This document shows positions 1 to 7,066 of a DNA stretch of 10,461 nt, in pieces (position 1 is the stretch's first letter; every line of letters begins with the position of its first letter). The notes under the pieces were generated by a model that did not search any database, was not told the origin of the DNA, and saw nothing but the letters and a program-made list of their open reading frames with translations. A program made the position numbers and the translations under genes. The stretch is from CAMCFD01 sp965661355 (GTDB lineage: Bacteria; Pseudomonadota; Alphaproteobacteria; Rickettsiales; UBA1997). The DNA is taken from contig CBFIDI010000045.1 of NCBI GenBank assembly GCA_965661355.1, positions 1 to 10,461 of the forward strand, given 5' to 3'.

Positions 1-1
1 C

Positions 2-511
2 TACTCAGAACCTTGGAAGGTAACTCTGGTTAATACCGGAGATAATTCCATGACTGGTGGCAGGATAAAAAGAATCTCATCATATTTGGATGGCGAAGAT
101 TCTTTTTGCTTAACCTATGGAGACGGAGTATCTGATATTAATATTGCTGAAGTAATTGAATTTCATAAGAATCATGGTAAACTTGCAACCGTAACAGCAG
201 TCCAGCCAGCAGGAAGGTTCGGTGCCCTAGAAATAGAAAATAATCAAATCAAAAAATTCCAAGAAAAGCCAAAAGGCGATGGAAGTTTTATCAATGGTGG
301 TTTTTTTGTTTTATCTCCAAAAGTTCTGGACTATATAAAAGAAGGTGATGGAACGATATGGGAACAATCTCCATTAAAAGACCTAGCCTCAGACGGAGAG
401 TTAATGAGTTATAAACATCAAGGATTCTGGCAACCTATGGATACTTTAAGGGATAAAAATTATCTTGAAGAATTATGGGATGGCAAAAAAGCACCTTGGA
501 AAATTTGGTAA
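2..511 (+). CDS. rfbF: Glucose-1-phosphate cytidylyltransferase, 5' end outside the window
   Basis: This enzyme joins CTP and glucose-1-phosphate to give CDP-glucose, the first step toward CDP-3,6-dideoxyhexoses in the cytoplasm. The reading frame is open from base 2, so the ATG at 50 is internal: the residues before it (EPWKVTLVNTG, then NSMTGG) are typical RfbF sequence. About 169 C-terminal residues are visible against roughly 257 in the family, so about 88 N-terminal residues, including the nucleotide-binding loop, lie upstream. Visible family motifs are LTYGDGVSD (metal/sugar binding), GRFGAL, FQEKPKG, FINGGFFV and the C-terminal GFWQPMDTLRDK. Five bases separate its stop from the chosen rfbG start, so the two are surely co-transcribed. 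Family assignment is very secure. Confidence 0.96.
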   Translation, partial: YSEPWKVTLVNTGDNSMTGGRIKRISSYLDGEDSFCLTYGDGVSDINIAEVIEFHKNHGKLATVTAVQPAGRFGALEIENNQIKKFQEKPKGDGSFINGGFFVLSPKVLDYIKEGDGTIWEQSPLKDLASDGELMSYKHQGFWQPMDTLRDKNYLEELWDGKKAPWKIW

Positions 512-516
512 AAATA

Positions 517-1578
517 ATGAACATAGACTTTGATTTTTACAAAAATAAAAAAATTTTTATCACGGGTCATACTGGCTTTAAAGGTTCGTGGCTTTGTCTC
601 TTGTTAAATAAGCTTGAGGCAAATGTAACAGGTTATGCTCTTGCGCCTGAAATTAATAACGAAAGTCTATTTGATTTAGCTAATATTAATCAAGAAGTTG
701 ATTCTCATATTGCTGATATTAGAGATTATAAAAAATTAAGAGAAGTATTACAAAGCAGTAAACCGGATATTATTTTTCATCTTGCTGCGCAGCCATTGGT
801 CAGAGACTCTTATGAAGACCCTATTTATAATTATGAAACAAATGTTATAGGCACTGTAAATTTATTGGAAGCTTCTAAGGACTTAAAATCCTTAAAGGCT
901 CTGGTAAATATTACCACTGATAAATGTTATGATAATAAAGAGTGGTTTTGGCCTTATCGTGAAAATGATACTCTTGGCGGACACGACCCCTATTCAGCAA
1001 GTAAAGCCTGTAGCGAGATAGTTACAAATTCTTACAAAAAATCCTTTTTTGAAAAATTAAATATTGGCTTGGCATCAGCTAGAGCTGGCAATGTGATTGG
1101 TGGTGGAGATTTTTCAAAAGATAGAATAATTCCTGATATTGTGAAATCAATCAAAGATAGTCAAAATCTAATCCTAAGAAATCCAAATGCGGTTAGACCT
1201 TGGCAACATGTTTTGGATGTTTTATATGGATATCTTCTACTTGGAGAGAGTCTGTGTAAAAACCCTAAAGAATTTTCGGAAAGCTTTAATTTTAGCCCAC
1301 TGGAAAATAAAGAAATAATAGTAGAGGAAATAACTAAGGAATTTATATCTTTAATTGGAAAGGGTAGTTATGAGATAGTTTCTTCTGAGGCAAATCTTCA
1401 TGAGGCAACAATGCTAAAATTAGATTCTAGCAAGGCTTTCAAAAAACTAAACTGGACTCCTAAATTTAAAACCATGCAAGCAATTTCTGAGACTGCTCTT
1501 TGGTATAAAGAATATTTAAAAAGATCAGATATAGAGTCCCTGTGTCAAAATGAGTTAAATAACTTTATTAAATTATAA
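517..1578 (+). CDS. rfbG: CDP-glucose 4,6-dehydratase
   Basis: A short-chain dehydrogenase that converts CDP-glucose to CDP-4-keto-6-deoxyglucose using bound NAD+. The ATG at 517 gives 353 residues, close to the roughly 359 of characterised RfbG, and starts MNIDFDFYKNKKIFITG. An in-frame ATG at 475 would add 14 residues inside rfbF and is less likely. The Rossmann motif GHTGFKG lies at residues 17-23, the catalytic TTDK at 133-136 and the YxxxK pair at Tyr159/Lys163 (YSASK). The family stretches HLAAQPLVRDSY, RAGNVIGGGDF and RPWQHVLD are all present. No Shine-Dalgarno sequence is visible before either start. The gene sits between rfbF and rfbH, the standard order for dideoxyhexose synthesis. 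Confidence 0.96.
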   Translation: MNIDFDFYKNKKIFITGHTGFKGSWLCLLLNKLEANVTGYALAPEINNESLFDLANINQEVDSHIADIRDYKKLREVLQSSKPDIIFHLAAQPLVRDSYEDPIYNYETNVIGTVNLLEASKDLKSLKALVNITTDKCYDNKEWFWPYRENDTLGGHDPYSASKACSEIVTNSYKKSFFEKLNIGLASARAGNVIGGGDFSKDRIIPDIVKSIKDSQNLILRNPNAVRPWQHVLDVLYGYLLLGESLCKNPKEFSESFNFSPLENKEIIVEEITKEFISLIGKGSYEIVSSEANLHEATMLKLDSSKAFKKLNWTPKFKTMQAISETALWYKEYLKRSDIESLCQNELNNFIKL

Positions 1579-1592
1579 ATAAAAAAAATAAA

Positions 1593-2798
1593 ATGAAAAA
1601 AGATATACATGTTTCTTATGCAAAAACAGTTTACGGTCAAAAAGAAATAGACGCGGTTGTGAAATGCTTAAACGAAAGTACTCAAATGAGTAAATATGCA
1701 TCTGTATTTGAGAAAAAAATTGCCAAATTATTTGAAAAAAAACATGGTATCTTTGTCAATTCTGGATCTTCTGCTCTTTACATTGGAATGGAAGCAGAAG
1801 ATTTTCCTAAAGGAGGTGAGGTAATAACTCCGGCACTTACATTTTCAACAACAGTTGGATGTATCGTAAAATCTGGTCTTATCCCTGCTTTTGTTGATGT
1901 TGATTATAATAGTTACTGTATTGATGTAAATAAGATAGAGGAAATGATTAACGATAAAACGGTTGCTATATTAGCGCCAAATTTACTTGGTAATTTATGT
2001 CAATGGGACAAAATATCTGAAATTGCCAAAAAATATAATTTAAGAATTATTGAAGATTCGGCCGATACATTGGGCGCTACTTTAAATGGTAAATTAAGCG
2101 GGTATTGGTCTGATTGGTCAATTACTAGTTTTTATGGTTCTCACATTATTAATTGTGCTGGTAATGGCGGAATGCTATGTATTAATGATGAAAACCAGTT
2201 AAAAGAAGCTAAACTTCTTCGTTCATGGGGAAGGTCATCTTCGATTTTTGACGAAAAATCCGAGGATATTGAAAATAGATTTAATGTTGAAGTTGATGGT
2301 ATAGAGTATGATGCAAAATTTATCTTTGAAAAGATTGGTTATAATTTGGAAGGGTCAGAAATTGGAGCTTCTTTTGGCTTGGTTCAATTAGAAGAATTAG
2401 AAAATAACATTAAGACAAGAGAAGAAAACTTTAAAAGACAAACTAAATTCTTTAAAAAATACGAAGAATACTTTGTCTTGCCAAAACAAACAGAGAATAC
2501 AAGGACTGCTTGGCTTGCATACCCCTTAATCGTTAAGGAATCTGCTCCATTTAAAAGAAGAGATTTTCAAATTTATTTAGAAAAAGCAAACATTCAAACA
2601 AGAACTGTTTTTTCAGGTAATATTACTAGGCAGCCAGGATATAAAAATTTGGAAATGAAAAAAGCTAAAGATGGTTTTGCGAATTCTGATAATATCATGA
2701 GAGGTGGAGTTTTATTGGCATGTCACCATGGCTTAACAGATGAAATGTTGAACTATATGCATAATATAATATCAGATTTTATTAATGAAAATAAATAA
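1593..2798 (+). CDS. rfbH: RfbH-family CDP-4-keto-6-deoxyglucose 3-dehydratase lacking the Fe-S cysteines
   Basis: A PMP/PLP-dependent enzyme of the DegT/DnrJ fold that removes the 3-hydroxyl of CDP-4-keto-6-deoxyglucose. The motif SFYGSHIIN puts His184 where aminotransferases carry the PLP lysine (SFxPxK), the hallmark of RfbH/E1 and ColD dehydratases. The C-terminal FSGNITRQPGY matches RfbH (FAGNLTRQP). The protein is 401 residues, slightly short for the family (about 437), mostly at the N terminus. Canonical E1 holds a [2Fe-2S] cluster with a C-x57-C-x-C-x7-C pattern. Here the first site is Ala157 (EDSADTLG in place of EDCCDALG), and the segment WGRSSSIFDEKSEDIENRF (212-230) has no cysteine where the other three should be; there is none from 197 to about 370. 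No E3 reductase (RfbI/DdhD) is visible, though it could lie upstream. Family membership is secure; the exact mechanism is open. Confidence 0.9.
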   Translation: MKKDIHVSYAKTVYGQKEIDAVVKCLNESTQMSKYASVFEKKIAKLFEKKHGIFVNSGSSALYIGMEAEDFPKGGEVITPALTFSTTVGCIVKSGLIPAFVDVDYNSYCIDVNKIEEMINDKTVAILAPNLLGNLCQWDKISEIAKKYNLRIIEDSADTLGATLNGKLSGYWSDWSITSFYGSHIINCAGNGGMLCINDENQLKEAKLLRSWGRSSSIFDEKSEDIENRFNVEVDGIEYDAKFIFEKIGYNLEGSEIGASFGLVQLEELENNIKTREENFKRQTKFFKKYEEYFVLPKQTENTRTAWLAYPLIVKESAPFKRRDFQIYLEKANIQTRTVFSGNITRQPGYKNLEMKKAKDGFANSDNIMRGGVLLACHHGLTDEMLNYMHNIISDFINENK

Positions 2799-2801
2799 AT
2801 T

Positions 2802-3137
2802 ATGCATATATTTTTGCTATTTATATCAATCTTCATTGCTATTATTGCTCAATTATTATTCAAAGGACTTTCTTTATCTAAACCAGAAGATGGAAGTATC
2901 TACCTTTACCTGCTCAATCATAAGTTAATATTAGGCTTTTCGCTATATTTCGTATCGGCAATTTTTTACATCTTTTCTCTAAAGAAAATAGAGTTATCAG
3001 TTGCCTACCCAACCATATCTATCTCTTATATTTTTATTATTTTTCTAAGTCATTTTATATTTGGTGAGTCACTTACCACATATAAAATATTAGGAAGTAT
3101 ATTAATTGCCCTTGGGGTTTCATTGATGTGGAAATGA
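2802..3137 (+). CDS. SMR/EamA-type four-helix membrane protein, probable polyprenyl-phosphate-sugar flippase subunit
   Basis: A 111-residue, strongly hydrophobic protein with four predicted membrane helices, at roughly residues 2-22, 40-60, 66-87 and 92-110. Its layout is that of small multidrug resistance-like proteins and ArnE/ArnF: an early Q-L-L-F-K-G segment at the end of helix 1, LSVAYPTIS in helix 3, GE before helix 4, and a G-x-x-L-I-x-x-G-V-x-L-M ending. It contains no arginine. It starts 3 bases after the rfbH stop, and its TGA overlaps the next ATG (ATGA at 3134-3137), so it is translationally coupled to the sugar genes. ArnE/F-type proteins flip undecaprenyl-phosphate-linked sugars to the periplasm. 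With a GtrB-like transferase two genes downstream, that role fits better than drug export, but this is inference from context. Confidence 0.75.
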   Translation: MHIFLLFISIFIAIIAQLLFKGLSLSKPEDGSIYLYLLNHKLILGFSLYFVSAIFYIFSLKKIELSVAYPTISISYIFIIFLSHFIFGESLTTYKILGSILIALGVSLMWK

Positions 3138-4018
3138 TAAAAAATATCTTGCTTACAGGAGCAACAGGATTTATAGGAAAACACCTATTAAGGAGGCTTA
3201 TTGAAGGTAAAGATTATCAGGTTACTATCTTAGTAAGAGACAGATCTAATTTGGATTTAATAAAGAATTTTAAAGATAAGGTTTTTATTCATAAATATAA
3301 TTCAGATTACGACTCTATTGATAAGTTGTTTAAAAATGGTAAATTTGATTATGTATTTCACTTAGCGGCTATTTCATGTTACGACCATAAGCCTGAGGGT
3401 ATTTCTAATATGATTGATTCCAACATAAAATTTGGAACATTCATTTTGGAAGCTATGAAAAAATATGGTTGTAAATATTTCATCAATACTAGTACTTATT
3501 GGCAAAATTATCAAAATCAAAATTACGAGCCAATATGTCTTTATGCATCAACCAAAAAAGCCTTTGAAGATATAATTGATTACTATTGCATGGATCAGAA
3601 AATCAAAGCCATATCACTAAAATTATATGATGTTTATGGCTATGACGATCATAGAAAAAAATTACTGAACACTTTACTGACAAAACAAAATAATAATTCT
3701 ATAAATTTAACCAAGGGAGAGCAAAAGCTTTATATGGTTTTTATTGATGATGTTATTGATGCTTACCTGGTGGCAATGAGTGTGATTAAAACAGATAAAA
3801 AAAAGCATGGTATTTATGGGGTTTATGGCAAAGAAAAACATTCTCTGCTAGAGGCAATAAAGGTTGCCGAGAAGGTAGCTAATAAAAAATTTATTATAAA
3901 CTTTGGTGCAAAAGAGTATAATAAATTTCAAATTATGGATTCTTTTGGCATAAATAAATTGCCTGGATGGGAAGCCAAAACTTCTTTGCAAGAAGGTTTA
4001 AAGACAATGATTAATTAG
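3134..4018 (+). CDS. NAD(P)-dependent sugar epimerase/reductase, CDP-abequose/paratose synthase-like (RfbJ/Prt)
   Basis: An extended short-chain dehydrogenase of 294 residues. The N-terminal Rossmann motif is GATGFIG near residues 8-14, HLAAIS follows, and the YxxxK pair is Tyr137/Lys141 (YASTK). Length and C-terminal sequence (INFGAKEYNKFQIMDS, then LPGWEAK) resemble my recollection of Salmonella RfbJ, which ends EFGAIEQRDNEIMFS and MGWKP. Its place after rfbFGH matches rfbJ/prt in enteric O-antigen clusters. The likely role is reduction of the 4-keto group of CDP-4-keto-3,6-dideoxyglucose, giving CDP-paratose or CDP-abequose; which epimer cannot be read from sequence. I chose the ATG at 3134 because it overlaps the upstream TGA by four bases; a GTG at 3128 would add two residues. 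A general nucleotide-sugar epimerase is the alternative. Confidence 0.8.
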   Translation: MIKNILLTGATGFIGKHLLRRLIEGKDYQVTILVRDRSNLDLIKNFKDKVFIHKYNSDYDSIDKLFKNGKFDYVFHLAAISCYDHKPEGISNMIDSNIKFGTFILEAMKKYGCKYFINTSTYWQNYQNQNYEPICLYASTKKAFEDIIDYYCMDQKIKAISLKLYDVYGYDDHRKKLLNTLLTKQNNNSINLTKGEQKLYMVFIDDVIDAYLVAMSVIKTDKKKHGIYGVYGKEKHSLLEAIKVAEKVANKKFIINFGAKEYNKFQIMDSFGINKLPGWEAKTSLQEGLKTMIN

Positions 4019-4021
4019 CTT

Positions 4022-4981
4022 ATGAGTATTAAAAAAGAAAAAAAACTTATTTCTATAGTTACTCCAGTATTTAACGAGGAAGAAGCTTTAGATAATTATT
4101 ATGATAGAGTTTCACAAGTCATAAAAAAATTATCAAAGGAATATGATTTTGAAATTATTTTTACTGATAATTGTAGTACCGACAATACCTTCAAGAAACT
4201 ACAAGAATTAGCAAAAAAAGATTCAAGAATAAGGGTGTTTAGTTTTTCTAAAAATTTCGGATATCAAAAATCTATTTGGTTTGGATATTATAAAACGAAG
4301 GGAGGTACCGCTTTAGAACTAGATGTTGATTTACAAGACCCCCCAGAAATGCTAGAAGAAATGCTAAAGCATTGGAAAAAAGGTTATAAAATAGTTTATG
4401 GTATTAGAAAAGACAGGAAGGAAGGGATTGTAATTAAATCCTTAAGAAAATTATTTTATAGGTTGGTAAGAAAGGTTAGTGATTATGACATTCCGAACGA
4501 TGCTGGTGATTTTATGCTCATTGATAGGGATATAATAGACCACCTAAAAAAATTAAAATTGTCTGACCCGTATCTTAGGGGAACAATTTTTGGCTTTGGT
4601 TATTCAAAAATAGGAATTGAATATAAGAGAGACGCTAGAGAGATTGGCACAAGTAAGTTTCCAAGTTTAAAATTAATTCAACTTGCAACTGATGCATTAG
4701 TTAATACATCAGTTTTTCCACTTAGAATGGCAACAATCGTTGGGTTATTGTCAGCTTTTGCCTCTACGGCTTTAGGTGGTTACTTTGTGATTGATAAGCT
4801 ATTTTTAGGAGCTGAATTGCCAAGAGGAATGACTGCAATATTAGTATTAATACTTGCCTCTATTGCAATTAATTCAATCTTCATAGGAATATTAGGAGAA
4901 TATATTGGTAAGATTTATCGACAATTTTCTTCAAGCGATATTGTGCCAATAGTTGAAAAAGAAGTTGATGATTCAAAATAA
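4022..4981 (+). CDS. GT2 glycosyltransferase with two C-terminal membrane helices (GtrB/ArnC/DPM1-like)
   Basis: A 319-residue inner-membrane glycosyltransferase of the polyprenyl-phosphate-sugar synthase type. The catalytic GT-A domain begins ISIVTPVFNEEE near residue 10, has DNCSTDNT (family DxSxDxT) near 49-56, and carries DVDLQDPP with metal-binding Asp101/Asp103 and Gln105-Asp106. The segment AGDFMLIDR and the juxtamembrane region around residues 195-213 (FKYR/SK-like: YKRDAREIGTSKFP) are typical of GtrB. Two hydrophobic segments follow at about 235-257 and 270-292, then a short cytosolic tail. Such enzymes move a sugar from a nucleotide donor onto undecaprenyl or dolichyl phosphate. Donor specificity cannot be read; a CDP-dideoxyhexose is suggested by the operon. 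It starts 3 bases after the SDR stop and appears to be the last gene of the cluster. Confidence 0.9.
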   Translation: MSIKKEKKLISIVTPVFNEEEALDNYYDRVSQVIKKLSKEYDFEIIFTDNCSTDNTFKKLQELAKKDSRIRVFSFSKNFGYQKSIWFGYYKTKGGTALELDVDLQDPPEMLEEMLKHWKKGYKIVYGIRKDRKEGIVIKSLRKLFYRLVRKVSDYDIPNDAGDFMLIDRDIIDHLKKLKLSDPYLRGTIFGFGYSKIGIEYKRDAREIGTSKFPSLKLIQLATDALVNTSVFPLRMATIVGLLSAFASTALGGYFVIDKLFLGAELPRGMTAILVLILASIAINSIFIGILGEYIGKIYRQFSSSDIVPIVEKEVDDSK

Positions 4982-5055
4982 TATGATGATCAAAGCTATA
5001 GCCCCAACTCCGTAAGATATTTAAAATTATTATAAATATAATTCAAACAAAATTA

Positions 5056-5093
5056 TTGATGATTTTTTTTGCAAATGTTAATATTGCGCAATA
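5056..5093 (+). promoter_or_regulatory. Candidate sigma70 promoter for rsmD with an overlapping 12-bp palindrome
   Basis: TTGATG at 5056-5061 and TAATAT at 5079-5084 are separated by 17 bases, a good match to -35 and -10 elements, and lie 29 bases or more before the rsmD ATG. The perfect palindrome TATTGCGCAATA at 5082-5093 overlaps the -10 box and could be an operator, but no regulator is known for it. The rest of the 131-bp gap (4982-5112) has no clear gene or GC-rich terminator. Prediction by eye; AT-rich DNA yields many false promoters. Confidence 0.4.
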
Positions 5094-5112
5094 AACAAAA
5101 TTTGTAACAATA

Positions 5113-5673
5113 ATGAGAATTACCGCTGGCTTTTTAAAGGGTCAAAAATTGATAGAATCTCAACAAAGCAAAGACCTTCGCCCCACAACAGACAGGGCTC
5201 GCGAGTCATTATTCAATATTTTACAAAATGCTAATTTTTTGCAAGATATTAATTTTAACTTAAAAAACTCAACTATACTCGATTTATGCTGTGGCACTGG
5301 TGCCATTGCCTTCGAGGCAATTTCACGCGGTGCCAAGCAAGCTTTGTTAATCGACAAAGATAGTTCTCATGTTAAAATTGCAAAAGATAATGCTAAAAAA
5401 TTAAAATTAATTAGCGAAAGTAAAATTATTGTTGGCGATGCTTTAAGGCCAATAAATTACATGCAAAAATTCGATTTAATATTCATAGATCCGCCATACG
5501 GATTCAAATTTGACAAACTATTGCGAAGGTTAAAAGAAAGCCCTGATATTAGCGCTCAAAGCTTAATAATAATAGAATCAAACCAAAAAGAAGAAATTGG
5601 GCCTGATTTTAAAATTTTAGATTACAGAAAATATGGCATCAACCATTTTACATTTTTTACAAAACAAAAATAA
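5113..5673 (+). CDS. rsmD: 16S rRNA (guanine(966)-N(2))-methyltransferase
   Basis: RsmD transfers a methyl group from S-adenosylmethionine to N2 of G966 in 16S rRNA during assembly of the small ribosomal subunit. The 186-residue length is normal. The N terminus MRITAGFLKGQKL followed by LRPTTDRARESLFNIL is the family signature. The SAM-binding motif I is LDLCCGTGAIAFEAISRGA, and the catalytic motif IV is DPPY at 126-129. The start ATG is unambiguous because the conserved MRI begins the family. It lies after a 131-bp gap with its own likely promoter, separating it from the sugar operon, and its last 41 bases overlap the next gene in another frame. Arginine codons here include CGN forms (4 of 9), unlike the upstream cluster. 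Confidence 0.97.
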   Translation: MRITAGFLKGQKLIESQQSKDLRPTTDRARESLFNILQNANFLQDINFNLKNSTILDLCCGTGAIAFEAISRGAKQALLIDKDSSHVKIAKDNAKKLKLISESKIIVGDALRPINYMQKFDLIFIDPPYGFKFDKLLRRLKESPDISAQSLIIIESNQKEEIGPDFKILDYRKYGINHFTFFTKQK

Positions 5674-6301
5674 TTTTAGTTCAATAAAATATACGGCAAA
5701 AATTATTTATATTTTATTATTCATTTTTATTTGCTCTTGTGTCTCGACTAAAAGATTGCAAAATTCTGGATATAAAGACACAATAAGACAGTTTCTGCTA
5801 GCTAAAAACAGTTCTGAGGTAATATTTTTGGCCGAAAAATATCATTATATATTACAAGATAGAGGTAAATATCTTCAAGGTTTGCTCTTTTCAAAATATC
5901 GCTACTTATTGCGAATTGATCCTAGCGCTTCTAGTTTAACGCTTCACGATAACAATATTATCGAGGCTAATTTAACCTTAACTTTAAACACTACCAAGCC
6001 TCCTCTTGATGCTGCAAGATATTTTATTGCTAAGGGCTTCAAAGATTATTCTGGGCAAGAGTTATTTATTAAAATCAAGTTTTATGGAAAAAGATATCTT
6101 CCTAACAAAAATTTTCGCACCCGTACTTTTTCTTTAAATCGCGCTTACACATTAAAAGTAATTGATCAATCTCCGGACGCTAAAAAAAGAAAAGCCGTAT
6201 TAACCCCTTTGACTATGGGTGTTGATGCTACTTTATTTCTAGGAAGATTAATCGTCGCTCCAATTTGCGACACTTGCGATGTTTTCGGTAAAAGACAATA
6301 A
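5633..6301 (+). CDS. Unrecognised lipoprotein
   Basis: A 222-residue protein of unknown function. A basic stretch (KYTAK, 19-23) is followed by a hydrophobic run and a lipobox-like I33-C34-S35-C36, with Cys36 the likely lipidated residue; the mature part would be about 187 residues. Mature sequence holds hydrophobic/polar alternation such as IIEANLTLTLNTT, suggesting beta structure, and ends LTMGVDATLFLGRLIVAPICDTCDVFGK, with two further cysteines. That ending faintly recalls small lipoproteins of the YceK/YidQ kind, but I would not assign it. The ATG at 5633 overlaps rsmD by 41 bases and gives an unusually long hydrophilic lead before the signal sequence. No later ATG, GTG or TTG precedes the hydrophobic run, so a rare start codon is possible. 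It precedes another lipoprotein gene by 35 bases, probably in one operon. Confidence 0.7.
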   Translation: MASTILHFLQNKNNFSSIKYTAKIIYILLFIFICSCVSTKRLQNSGYKDTIRQFLLAKNSSEVIFLAEKYHYILQDRGKYLQGLLFSKYRYLLRIDPSASSLTLHDNNIIEANLTLTLNTTKPPLDAARYFIAKGFKDYSGQELFIKIKFYGKRYLPNKNFRTRTFSLNRAYTLKVIDQSPDAKKRKAVLTPLTMGVDATLFLGRLIVAPICDTCDVFGKRQ

Positions 6302-6336
6302 ATTTTATAATTAACTTAATTCAAAATAATTAAAAT

Positions 6337-6855
6337 ATGACAAAATTCTTAAAATTTCTATCAATATTTCTAGCTTACGCAATTTTTTCATGTTCAAATG
6401 GCGTTAAAACAAATAATAATGCGGTAAAAGATTTTAAAATTGAAAAATATCTTGGCAAGTGGTACGAAATTGCCCGCTACGACCATTCTTTTGAAAGGGG
6501 GTGTGAAAATGTTAGCGCCAATTATTCTTTAAAAGAAAATAATAAAATAAAAATAGTCAATAAATGCATCAAAAATGATAAAGAAAAGATCGCTAAGGCA
6601 ACGGGCTATTTCTTAAAATCAAAAGACATAGCCCACTTAAAAGTAACTTTCTTTTGGCCTTTTTACGGTAATTATAAAGTTATTTACATCGACAAAAATT
6701 ATGAAAATGCTATAATTGACGGCGGAACCTATGATTATTTCTGGATTTTATCAAGAAATAAAAATCCAGATCAGAGAATTTTGGAATTTTTGATAAAAAA
6801 GGCGCAAATTTTTGGTTATAAAAAAGAACAAATGATATTCGCTAAATATAATTAA
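6337..6855 (+). CDS. blc: Outer-membrane lipoprotein lipocalin, Blc family
   Basis: A bacterial lipocalin of 172 residues. The signal sequence ends in I16-F17-S18-C19, a lipobox, so the protein is probably anchored in the outer membrane. The first conserved lipocalin block is GKWYEIARYDH at 40-50 followed by FERG (52-55) and a V-x-A-x-Y strand. The second block is FFWPFYGNYKVI from 105, and the third is WILSR at 136-140. These are the diagnostic Blc/apolipoprotein D-type positions. Blc proteins bind fatty acids or lysophospholipids and are linked to envelope maintenance under stress; the ligand here is unknown. The gene follows the unassigned lipoprotein by 35 bases. Downstream, 6856-7066 is a convergent intergenic region of 211 AT-rich bases in which I see no gene or clear terminator. 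Confidence 0.92.
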   Translation: MTKFLKFLSIFLAYAIFSCSNGVKTNNNAVKDFKIEKYLGKWYEIARYDHSFERGCENVSANYSLKENNKIKIVNKCIKNDKEKIAKATGYFLKSKDIAHLKVTFFWPFYGNYKVIYIDKNYENAIIDGGTYDYFWILSRNKNPDQRILEFLIKKAQIFGYKKEQMIFAKYN

Positions 6856-7066
6856 AAAACTAATAAATTTAACAAATAATTGGCCAATAAAATCATTATT
6901 CAATAATTAAGACGGCAAGAATTTAGCAAAACAATTAATGATAAAAACTTTGAGCTTTAAATTACTTTGTAAAGAATATATTGATAAATTTTTTAGCCCT
7001 TAATAATTAATTAAAGATAGAAAATATCATAATATAAAAAGTCAAAAATTTTATTATTTTCTTAAA

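Noticed and set aside
475..516. Upstream ATG extending rfbG by 14 residues
   Set aside because: Those residues overlap rfbF and are not family-like; the ATG at 517 gives the normal RfbG N terminus.
5160..5357. Minus-strand ORF of 65 residues inside rsmD
   Set aside because: Fully antisense to a secure rsmD, no recognisable motif; a shadow reading frame.
6938..7003. Short plus-strand ORF of 21 residues (starts MIKTLSFKLL) in the lipocalin-cupredoxin gap
   Set aside because: Too short, no ribosome site, expected by chance in AT-rich DNA.
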